This document shows, in pieces, positions 9,367 through 16,515 of a DNA stretch of 64,000 nucleotides. The translations under genes and the position numbers were made by a program. Location: contig NZ_CP163423.1 of assembly GCF_041429785.1 (NCBI RefSeq), positions 2,914,001-2,978,000 of the forward strand, in the 5' to 3' direction. Below the pieces are notes generated by a model, which saw only the letters and a program-made list of their open reading frames with translations, was not told the origin of the DNA and made no database searches. Position 1 is the first letter of the stretch. Every line of letters starts with the position of its first letter. The DNA is from Fretibacter rubidus. Its GTDB lineage: Bacteria; Pseudomonadota; Alphaproteobacteria; Caulobacterales; Maricaulaceae.

Positions 9367-9827
9367 AGTGGGACGTGATGGAAGCTCTGCACGCTCCAGA
9401 CAACCGCGAGGCCAAAGGCCAGAAACGGGCCAAAGGGAATGGCCGTTTGCGCAGTCACGGCTTTGTCCCGAAGGCGCATAAACAGCACGGCGGCTATGGC
9501 GGCCAAACTGCCGATGAGCACGACCTGCGGCAGCCATAGCCATCCGCACCATGCACCTGCCGCCGCGAGGAGTTTCGCGTCCCCCCTGCCCAAGCCGTCA
9601 ATGCCGCGCAGACGCTTAAAGCCAATCTCTATCAGCACAAAGGCCGCATAGCCCGCGACCGCGCCAATGGCGAAAGGCAGAATATCGCTGTGCAAAACAT
9701 AGCCCTGCAACAGACCCAGTCCAATCAGCGGAAAGGTCAGATAATCTGGCAAACGGAAGTGTTTAATATCAATCACGGTCAGGGCCAGCAGTATCGCCGC
9801 CAAGACAAATGCAAAGGCGTAAAGCAT
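9363..9827 (-). CDS. Short A24 prepilin peptidase (GspO/CpaA type)
   Basis: A 154-residue polytopic membrane aspartyl protease that should cleave the leader of the pseudopilins encoded next to it. The two catalytic Asp positions are visible: one in TVIDIKHFRLPD near residue 20 and the GRGD motif (GLGRGDAKLLAA) at about residue 85. It lacks the Cys-rich cytoplasmic N-methylation domain of full-length PilD/GspO enzymes and so matches the short CpaA/TadV type. The ATG at 9827 is chosen because it forms a TAATG overlap with gspH and starts straight into a membrane helix. Confidence 0.9.
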   Translation of the reverse strand: MLYAFAFVLAAILLALTVIDIKHFRLPDYLTFPLIGLGLLQGYVLHSDILPFAIGAVAGYAAFVLIEIGFKRLRGIDGLGRGDAKLLAAAGAWCGWLWLPQVVLIGSLAAIAAVLFMRLRDKAVTAQTAIPFGPFLAFGLAVVWSVQSFHHVPL

Positions 9828-10312
9828 TATCCCGCGTCCAATGTCAGCCGTGTGGCCTCGCATTTTGGCGGGGCAATCACGTAATCGGCCCGCCGCCCGT
9901 CTGGGGCGATAATACGAAAGCGGCCACCCGCGCAAACACCGCTGGGTGATATTGTGATTGTGTTACCCATCACACGCCAATCAGGCGGCACGGATAAAGC
10001 TTTGATATGCGCCGTGGGTGTCGCCTCATCAAGGCTGCGTATAGAGCTGTCAGTCACAATGTAGCGCGGCTGTTTTGATAACATGGCATCGGCGCGGATA
10101 AGGCGTATATCGGCCATGGCGGCATCAACGGTGCGGGCAAAACGCGTGGCCTCTAGCGAGGTCATCATCCGCGCCCCGACGAGCGAAAGCATAATGCCCA
10201 TGATGGTCAGGACAATGATAATTTCCAAGATTGAAAAGCCCGCGTCAGCTGCGCTTTTTGCTCTGCACTGCTTGGCGTTTTGATTGGACTTATGAACTGG
10301 AGATATCGGCAT
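9827..10312 (-). CDS. gspH: Type II secretion pseudopilin GspH
   Basis: A minor pseudopilin of about 161 residues. The prepilin cleavage site AG|FSILEIIIVLTIMG begins near residue 24, with Glu at +5 and a long hydrophobic helix after it. The C-terminal part is a small beta-rich domain ending in ATRLTLDAG. The ATG at 10312 overlaps gspG by 23 bp; an earlier start at 10381 would give an implausibly long leader lying wholly within gspG. It is co-translated with the prepilin peptidase downstream (TAATG). Confidence 0.85.
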   Translation of the reverse strand: MPISPVHKSNQNAKQCRAKSAADAGFSILEIIIVLTIMGIMLSLVGARMMTSLEATRFARTVDAAMADIRLIRADAMLSKQPRYIVTDSSIRSLDEATPTAHIKALSVPPDWRVMGNTITISPSGVCAGGRFRIIAPDGRRADYVIAPPKCEATRLTLDAG

Positions 10313-10745
10313 TAAGACCCACACCACCCGGTGCGCCGTCTGCGCCGTAGGAAATGACCAGCGGCACAGTCTGGCGACCATTGTCAGTCATCAGCGGCGG
10401 TTGATAGATATAGGCATTATCCCACGGGTCGAGCGGCATGGTGCCTTCCATATAGGGGCCAGCCCAAGAGCCATTATCCCCGGCGGGCGGGGTAAATAGC
10501 ACCGCCATGCCTTCTTGCGCATTCGGGTAGCGGCCCGTATCCAGCGCATAGGTATCAAGCGCGAGGCGCAGAGATTTGACTTGCGCCTGTGTTGCAGTTT
10601 GCTTGGCTTTGTCGACATTACCAAACAGGCGCGGCGCAACAACAGCGGCCAGCGCCGCGATAATGGCCAGCACAACAAGGATTTCGAGCAGGGAGTAACC
10701 AGCCTCTTTGGACGGCTTTTGGGGGGTGTTTTTTAATCTAAGCAT
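10290..10745 (-). CDS. gspG: Type II secretion major pseudopilin GspG
   Basis: The major pseudopilin (151 residues), the main subunit of the T2SS piston. The cleavage site EAG|YSLLEILVVLAIIAALAAVV has Tyr rather than the usual Phe at +1. The GspG core is clear: LDTYALDTGRYPNAQEGMAVL, then a PLDPWDNAYIY segment and a C-terminal SYGADGAPGG calcium-site region. AAGGTG sits six bases before the ATG at 10745, which overlaps gspE by 8 bp. A GTG three codons earlier is possible but would lie too close to that ribosome site. Confidence 0.95.
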   Translation of the reverse strand: MLRLKNTPQKPSKEAGYSLLEILVVLAIIAALAAVVAPRLFGNVDKAKQTATQAQVKSLRLALDTYALDTGRYPNAQEGMAVLFTPPAGDNGSWAGPYMEGTMPLDPWDNAYIYQPPLMTDNGRQTVPLVISYGADGAPGGVGLNADISSS

Positions 10746-12501
10746 CCGTATCACCTTGGTTTAAATCGAGCGTCGACGCCCCGCAGACGCGAAACACCTC
10801 CGTCAGCGACGTCACGCCGCTACGCGCTTTTAATATACCGTCTTCGAGCAAGGTGATAAAGCCTTGCGCGCGGGCATTTGAGAGTAATTTTGGCAAGGAC
10901 GCGCCTTTGAGGATGTCCTCTGATAGGGCGTCGTCAATTTTGACAGTCTCGAAAATAGCAACCCGGCCAAGATAGCCTGTATGGGAGCATTTTTCGCAGC
11001 CCTTGCTTTCGCGCCAACGCGCTTTGCCGCTGAGCTTTGTCGGGTCGATAATCGCGCCTGATTTGACCATGGACCAAATCATATCCTCGCCGTCGGGTTT
11101 TTTAACGTCCACCGCACAGTTATCACATAGACGCCGCACAAGGCGCTGCGCGACCAGCCCCCTCACGGCGGAAATCACCATATAAGGCTCTAGCCCGATA
11201 TCGATGAGACGTGCGACAGCGGCGAGTGCAGAATTGGTATGAAGCGTCGAGAGCACCAAGTGACCCGTTAGCGCGGCTTGGGCGGCAATCGTTGCGGTCT
11301 CGCCGTCACGGATTTCGCCGACCATGATAATATCAGGATCTTGGCGAAGGATGGCGCGCAACCCCTTGGCAAAGCTGTAACCAATGGCGGCATTGGTCTG
11401 GATTTGGATGATGCCGTCCATGTCATATTCGACCGGGTCTTCGATGGTGATGATCTTGCGCACACCATCGTTTAAGCCCCGAAGGCCGCGGTAAAGCGTG
11501 GTGGATTTACCCGATCCCGTTGGCCCGGTGACAAGGATAATCCCGTTGGGTTGGGACAGCAGGTCTTGCAGCACGGCTTTGGCATGACCGTCCAGACCAA
11601 TGGCTTCTAGGTCGGGCAGCTCTGTTTCTTTTTTCAACAGCCGCATGACGAGGCTCTCGCCCCAGGTACCCGGCAGGGCAGAGACGCGCAGGTCAATATC
11701 TTGGCCCGCAAAACGGATAGACTGACGACCATCTTGGGGAAGCCGCCGTTCGGCAATATCCATCCCAGAGAGCAGCTTTATACGGCTGGCAACCGCGTCA
11801 AATTGCGATTTTGGGTCAGATTGTTTGGTATGGAGCACACCGTCAATGCGGTAGCGAACTTGGAATTTATGCTCAAACGGCTCTATGTGAATATCGGACG
11901 CATTTTCGCGCAGCGCGGTGGAAAACACGCGGTTGACGAAATCAATGACAGGGGCTTCTTCGGCCATTTCACGCAAGCGCGCTGTGTCGTCATCGGTATT
12001 GCCGTCGCCGCTCGGCCCTTCGTCGCGGATATGAAAGACGGCTTTTTCAACCGTTTGATTGGACGACACATAATCGCGCAACGCCAGTCCTGCGCGGTAG
12101 GCGCGGCCCTCAATGACTTCGCGAAGTTCGGGGTTAAGGATATTTTGCGCCACTAAATGCACCGTGTCGCTATCCGCCTCTTGCCAGACGGCGGCCCCGC
12201 GAGAGGACAGCCACCGCGCCGTTAATCCCAATGCAGTCATGGCGCGGCTGTAGTCATCAGGCGTAATGCTGACCGCGCCTGCGGACATAATGGGCAGCCC
12301 CAATTGCGCGGATTGCGCGGATAGCAAGTCTTCCTCTGACACCGCACCAATGCGGAGCAGTGCTTGGCCCAAAAGGCCGCCAGCCTCATTTTGGAGACGT
12401 TCGGCTTGGGTTAAATCTGCATCGGTGATTTGACCCCGCGCACGCAAGACCTCGCCAATAGAGGCAAGACGGGACGGTGATGTCGGTGTGGTCATAGACA
12501 T
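10738..12501 (-). CDS. gspE: Type II secretion ATPase GspE
   Basis: The 587-residue cytoplasmic motor ATPase. An N-terminal GspE/MshEN-like domain (about 10-140) is followed by the AAA core with Walker A GPTGSGKST near residue 328, an Asp box, and the IIMVGEIRD Walker B near 390. A zinc-binding C-x2-C pair lies at about 457-460 with a second at about 499-502. It heads the leftward gspE-G-H-peptidase cluster; the two exported-protein genes upstream end at terminators, so a separate promoter probably lies between 12502 and 12580. Confidence 0.96.
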   Translation of the reverse strand: MSMTTPTSPSRLASIGEVLRARGQITDADLTQAERLQNEAGGLLGQALLRIGAVSEEDLLSAQSAQLGLPIMSAGAVSITPDDYSRAMTALGLTARWLSSRGAAVWQEADSDTVHLVAQNILNPELREVIEGRAYRAGLALRDYVSSNQTVEKAVFHIRDEGPSGDGNTDDDTARLREMAEEAPVIDFVNRVFSTALRENASDIHIEPFEHKFQVRYRIDGVLHTKQSDPKSQFDAVASRIKLLSGMDIAERRLPQDGRQSIRFAGQDIDLRVSALPGTWGESLVMRLLKKETELPDLEAIGLDGHAKAVLQDLLSQPNGIILVTGPTGSGKSTTLYRGLRGLNDGVRKIITIEDPVEYDMDGIIQIQTNAAIGYSFAKGLRAILRQDPDIIMVGEIRDGETATIAAQAALTGHLVLSTLHTNSALAAVARLIDIGLEPYMVISAVRGLVAQRLVRRLCDNCAVDVKKPDGEDMIWSMVKSGAIIDPTKLSGKARWRESKGCEKCSHTGYLGRVAIFETVKIDDALSEDILKGASLPKLLSNARAQGFITLLEDGILKARSGVTSLTEVFRVCGASTLDLNQGDTDA

Positions 12502-12582
12502 GCCTGCAGTATACCCGCGAGCGGTCAGATTAAAAGCTGCAATTCATACACTATCGTAGACCTGCATTATTCGTTGCCTCCA

Positions 12583-12622
12583 TAAAAAATGGCCCCCTAC
12601 GGTATGAGCGCAGAAGGGCCAT
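12583..12622 (-). terminator. Intrinsic terminator after the first exported-protein gene
   Basis: On the minus strand ATGGCCC pairs with GGGCCAT around a long loop, then TTTTTTATGG follows. It lies 38 bp past the stop of the gene at 12661 and separates it from gspE. Confidence 0.7.
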
Positions 12623-12660
12623 GGATCGTGAGGAACGACCAAGTTAAAGGCTAAGGCTGC

Positions 12661-14097
12661 CTATTCAGAACCAAGGAGATTGTCTGAATCCCAACTTGGC
12701 TGGTTAAAGCTAGGGTTACGGTAGCTATTATTTGCGCCATCACCAAAGTTTGTGACAATGCCACCTTTGGAGAGGAGACGGTCAACATCGACAGTTGTTG
12801 ATGAAGTTTCCAAGTTAATTAGCGCGTCATAACGCACGACACCATCGGGCAGCGTGCCGCCCATATCGGTTGAGAATAGGATGGCCTCGCCCGTCATATC
12901 TGGGGTCAATTGCCCTGTGTATGTGCCGTCTGCATTGGAATTATCAAGCGTCACAGTGAAATCTGTAGGGCCCGTTAAGCCGGTGATGCGGTAGACAGTC
13001 ACAGTGCCCGATCCGTCGCCGCCTGAGTTCCAGTCAAAAAACCCAAATTCGCGACCTTCGCGCTGGAGCGTATCAAGATTGCCTGTGGGGCCCGCTTCTG
13101 AAGTGATGAAGTCCACAGGGCCGCTATCAACAAATTCTACAGTTGAGCTGATCACGCGTACGGTCTGTGTCGGGATCTGCGTGGTACCGTCCACAGCAAG
13201 AGCAATTTCGCCGTTTGCAGGATTGCCGTCTAGCAGTTCACCAAGGTCAGTTGGATCAGTTGTTGAGTAGGTCGCTGTGTTTGAAAACGATGAAATACCC
13301 GCTGTCCGGTTATCAATATAGACATTATCAAATGCCGATACATCCTCAAACTGAATAACGGCTCTGATGCGCTCAATATCGCTAGGCACAAGAGGCGTGA
13401 CCGCTGTTAAGCTCTTAGAGACAAGGGGATTAATGGCGAAGTCGATTGTCCCCAAAACGGAGCCAACAGGTGTTGGACTGAAGAATAATTGCTGTGACGG
13501 GGTTAGGGTCGTATAGCTTGGTAGGCTAATGATTGTATCAGATGTAGTCTCATCCGATGCCACGACACCGTTTACCGCCGATTGGCAAGGCGCAATGATA
13601 TTGGCCGTCGTGGCGCGACCTTCTTCGATATTTGTGCCTGATTCTGTGCGGACAAGGACTTCAACAAAATCACCAGCCGCTGGACAAGCGTCCAAACGCA
13701 AAGGCAAAGCCAAGCCGAGAACATTGCTGTTATAGATGTCATCAAGCGACACAAGAAGCGTCACTGTATTGGCACCGGTTGTGCCGCCGCCATTGACAAC
13801 GCCCTGTGCATTTGCCGCTGGCACGACTGTGTTTCCAGACAAATTAGAGGCAAAAACCAATCCAGACGGGAGGTTAATCGTCACAAGCAGATTATTACCA
13901 TTGGGGTAGTTACCTGTTTCGGTTTCGACGTTGAATGTGAAGTTACCGGTTAAGGCTGGCGTGCCGGGCAGCTGTAATTCTAACGCGGGAATGATGCCGT
14001 TCGGGACCACACTTGTCGCTGGAATTGTGAGTGCGCCGGCAGTGCCAGCAGATAAAGCGACCAAGGAAGCGGCGGCCAAAAGTGATTTAAACGTCAT
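12661..14097 (-). CDS. Exported protein, paralogue A, inside the T2SS locus
   Basis: A 478-residue protein with a Sec signal peptide (MTFKSLLAAASLVALSAGTAGA, cleavage before LTIPAT). The mature part is Thr/Ser/Asn/Gly-rich, beta-strand-like, and has very few Cys (LDACPAAG and IIAPCQS). It is nearly identical to its neighbour at 14348 over the first ~190 and last ~130 residues, including GREFGFFDWNSGGDGSGTV and VDRLLSKGGIV, but differs in the middle. It has no membrane anchor or sorting tail. A surface-layer or matrix role, and export by the flanking T2SS, are inferences from context. The ATG at 14097 is used rather than one 18 codons upstream because it starts directly at the signal peptide. 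Confidence 0.88.
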   Translation of the reverse strand: MTFKSLLAAASLVALSAGTAGALTIPATSVVPNGIIPALELQLPGTPALTGNFTFNVETETGNYPNGNNLLVTINLPSGLVFASNLSGNTVVPAANAQGVVNGGGTTGANTVTLLVSLDDIYNSNVLGLALPLRLDACPAAGDFVEVLVRTESGTNIEEGRATTANIIAPCQSAVNGVVASDETTSDTIISLPSYTTLTPSQQLFFSPTPVGSVLGTIDFAINPLVSKSLTAVTPLVPSDIERIRAVIQFEDVSAFDNVYIDNRTAGISSFSNTATYSTTDPTDLGELLDGNPANGEIALAVDGTTQIPTQTVRVISSTVEFVDSGPVDFITSEAGPTGNLDTLQREGREFGFFDWNSGGDGSGTVTVYRITGLTGPTDFTVTLDNSNADGTYTGQLTPDMTGEAILFSTDMGGTLPDGVVRYDALINLETSSTTVDVDRLLSKGGIVTNFGDGANNSYRNPSFNQPSWDSDNLLGSE

Positions 14098-14281
14098 AAG
14101 ACCCTCATAGAAAAGTGGTTGCCGCGACATTGCGGCATAACTCGGGGCCATGACTGTTTGAAATAATGAAAGCCTTTAAACTCTCGTGCCCCCAGTTAAA
14201 ACTTTAACCATAGATACGAACGGCGTCAATCGTCCTTATAGGCACTAACCATCGGGTAAACGCCCGATAAATGCATTTTTT

Positions 14282-14325
14282 TATAAAAAAAAAACGGCCC
14301 CTCTACCAGAGTAGAGAGGCCGTTT
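14282..14325 (-). terminator. Intrinsic terminator after the second exported-protein gene
   Basis: The stem aaacggcccctctac / gtagagaggccgttt has one mismatch and a CAGA loop, and on the minus strand is followed by about ten T. It lies 23 bp past the stop of the gene at 14348, so the two paralogues are transcribed separately. Confidence 0.92.
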
Positions 14326-14347
14326 CTTTAAATTTTAAGCGTAAAGC

Positions 14348-15769
14348 CTACTCAGAACCAAGGGTATTGTCTGAGTCAACGCTTGGCTGGTTAGGACGCG
14401 GGTTATTGTAGCTGTTATTTGCGCCGTCACCATATGAAGTCACGATACCACCTTTGGAGAGAAGACGATCAACGTCAACTGTTGTCGATGATGTTTCCAA
14501 GTTTAACAGGAAGTCATAACGGACAACATCCGCTGGCAATGTACCGCCAAGATCTGTTGAGAACAAGATCGCTTCGCCAGTCGCGTCAGGCGTTAATGTA
14601 CCAGAGTATGTGCCGTTTGCATTAGAGTTTTCAAGCTGAACAGAGTAATCTGTCGCGCCAGTCAAACCTGTGATGCGGTATACAGACACTGTGCCTGAGC
14701 CGTCGCCGCCTGAGTTCCAGTCAAAGAAACCGAACTCACGACCCTGACGCTGTAGCGTGTCAAGTGCGCCAGTTGCGCCTGCTTCGGATAGGATAAGGTC
14801 AGGTGACCCTGTGTCGCGGAATGAAACACCAGAATTAACAACGTTAACTGTCTGTGTTGGGATCACAGTTGTGCCAGAAACGGCAGTGATGACAATGTCA
14901 TCAGCTGTGCCGTCAAGCAATGTCGCGATATCAGCAGGCGCTGTTACGTTAAAACGGAACACATTGCCGATTTTCGTACCAGCAATACCGCCAGCTGTTA
15001 CAGATGTGATGGCCGCTGCATTTTCAAAAGCAACATCAAAAGTAATGGCGTCAACGTCTGTTGAAACCAATGGCGTGACAGCCGCAAGGCTTTTGGACAC
15101 TGTAGGAGCGATTGTGTAGTTAATCGCACCCAATGTGCCTGTTGCATTCAAAGGACCAGTTCCAAGAACTTCGCCGATGGCAGTATATGGAGCCAGAAGG
15201 ATTTGCGTGTCAGAAACAACTGCGTCAGATGTGACGACGCCGTTAATGGCAGATGCACATGGCGCAATGATGTTTGCTGTTATTGCACGACCTTCTTCGA
15301 TGTTTGTGCCTGATTCTGTACGAACAAGAACTTCAACAAAGTCACCAGCCGCTGGACATGCGTCCAAACGAAGTGGCAATGCCAATGAGAGAACGTTGCT
15401 GTTGTAGACATCGTCAAGTGAGACAAGAAGTGTCACTGTGTTTGAGCCTGTTGTGCCGCCGCCGTTGACAACGCCTTGAGCGTTTGCAGCTGGGACAACT
15501 GCGGAACCTGAGAGGTTTGATGCGAAGACCAAGCCAGTAGGAAGATTGATAGTGACAAGAAGGTTGTTACCGTTCGGGTAGTTACCAGTTTCTGTCATCA
15601 CGTCAAACGCGAAGTTACCTGTCAAGGCTGGAGTGCCTGGCAGTTGTAGTTCGAACGCAGGAATGATGCCGTTAGGGACAACACTTGTCGCTGGGATAGT
15701 CAGTGCGGCTGCTGTGCCGGCTGAAAGGGCCACCATAGATACGGCGGCTAGGAGTGATTTGATTTTCAT
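14348..15769 (-). CDS. Exported protein, paralogue B, inside the T2SS locus
   Basis: A 473-residue protein with signal peptide MKIKSLLAAVSMVALSAGTAAA before LTIPAT. Like paralogue A it is Thr/Ser/Asn-rich with two Cys (DACPAAG, IIAPCAS). Its middle region (about 200-330) is diverged, with repeats of the type TSVTAGGIAG and VIPTQTVNVVNS. Ends in DSDNTLGSE, matching DSDNLLGSE in A. A long 276-bp leader separates it from gspI and a strong terminator follows it, both consistent with high independent expression. I recognise no named family; an abundant surface or extracellular protein is the best guess. Confidence 0.88.
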   Translation of the reverse strand: MKIKSLLAAVSMVALSAGTAAALTIPATSVVPNGIIPAFELQLPGTPALTGNFAFDVMTETGNYPNGNNLLVTINLPTGLVFASNLSGSAVVPAANAQGVVNGGGTTGSNTVTLLVSLDDVYNSNVLSLALPLRLDACPAAGDFVEVLVRTESGTNIEEGRAITANIIAPCASAINGVVTSDAVVSDTQILLAPYTAIGEVLGTGPLNATGTLGAINYTIAPTVSKSLAAVTPLVSTDVDAITFDVAFENAAAITSVTAGGIAGTKIGNVFRFNVTAPADIATLLDGTADDIVITAVSGTTVIPTQTVNVVNSGVSFRDTGSPDLILSEAGATGALDTLQRQGREFGFFDWNSGGDGSGTVSVYRITGLTGATDYSVQLENSNANGTYSGTLTPDATGEAILFSTDLGGTLPADVVRYDFLLNLETSSTTVDVDRLLSKGGIVTSYGDGANNSYNNPRPNQPSVDSDNTLGSE

Positions 15770-16045
15770 GAGTTCCTCACCTGTTAATCAAAGTTGATGT
15801 GCAGAGAAACTGCACGCTTCTGAAGGGCAAGCATCCAAGAGTACGGGGAATCAAATCGCCACCCCCTTTTATGCCTAGGCTTGCTATAGGCGGCATAAAA
15901 TCACGCGTCAAGTGGATGATAAGGCTCTAAGGTGTAAAAAAACGCGTATTTTTCGTAAGTTGCGTGGAATTGCCCTCACGGTCACATCTTCGTAAAAACA
16001 AGGTTAACAAATCCCGTAGTTTTCTGGCGCGCTGTTGCGAAAAAG
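15770..16045 (-). promoter_or_regulatory. 276-bp leader of exported protein B with inverted repeats
   Basis: This is the longest gap of the T2SS locus. It holds a perfect inverted repeat ttttatgcc (15867-15875) / ggcataaaa (15892-15900) and a small gtgcag/ctgcac hairpin near 15799-15815, close to the start codon. AT-rich runs near 15940-15960 could belong to the promoter. No U-run follows the larger hairpin in the leftward direction, so it is not an obvious terminator for gspI; a role in mRNA stability or as an operator is possible. Confidence 0.5.
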
Positions 16046-16507
16046 TCACAGATTTGCAAGGTAAGACGAGGTCGGCGTCCAGCCTAAACCTGTCATTATG
16101 AGCTTTTCAGACGCTCCTGAGTTGTAATTGACCACGATTTCGACATTATAAAGCGTGGTTACGTAACGCGAACGCACACCGCCCTGAGCGCGCACACGAC
16201 GTTCGGGCAGCGCAGGGCTGGCCGTCCAGCGCAGGGTTGCGCCCCCCATATTCATGTCACCGCGCGGACGCTCTGTCAGGTTCACGCTGCGGATATGGGC
16301 GCGGACGGCCGCCTCAACCGACAAGCGCGTCTCTGTGCGTTCCATCACAGCAACACTGCGCACGAACTGGCTTTGTAGGGCCAGTATTGGCAACATGGCC
16401 GCAGCCAACACGGCCATAGCAACCAAAGCTTCTAATACGGAAAAGCCGCTGTCATCTGTTATGTCAGCCTTTGTGACATCGACCCTGTCTTTGAGCGCGC
16501 GCGTCAC
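16046..16507 (-). CDS. gspI: Type II secretion minor pseudopilin GspI
   Basis: A 153-residue minor pseudopilin. The cleavage site SG|FSVLEALVAMAVLAAAMLPIL has Glu at +5, and the EALVAMAVLA helix is characteristic of GspI. The C-terminal half has the WTASPALPERRV and YNVEIVVNY strands expected of the small globular head. It begins 8 bp after gspD ends, so it is the last gene of the gspJ-K-L-M-C-D-I transcript. GspI normally seeds the pseudopilus tip with GspJ and GspK. Confidence 0.88.
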   Translation of the reverse strand: MTRALKDRVDVTKADITDDSGFSVLEALVAMAVLAAAMLPILALQSQFVRSVAVMERTETRLSVEAAVRAHIRSVNLTERPRGDMNMGGATLRWTASPALPERRVRAQGGVRSRYVTTLYNVEIVVNYNSGASEKLIMTGLGWTPTSSYLANL

Positions 16508-16515
16508 CTTGCCCC

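Noticed and set aside
11701-12156. A 151-codon frame antisense to gspE
   Set aside because: gspE has complete ATPase motifs on the other strand; the frame is a by-product of its codon use.
12661-15769. Reading the two exported proteins as autotransporters or adhesins
   Set aside because: No C-terminal barrel, LPXTG or anchor is present; the proteins end in a plain DSDN.LGSE sequence.
15867-15900. The inverted repeat after gspI as an intrinsic terminator
   Set aside because: In the leftward direction the stem is followed by G residues instead of a U run, so a terminator call is not supported.
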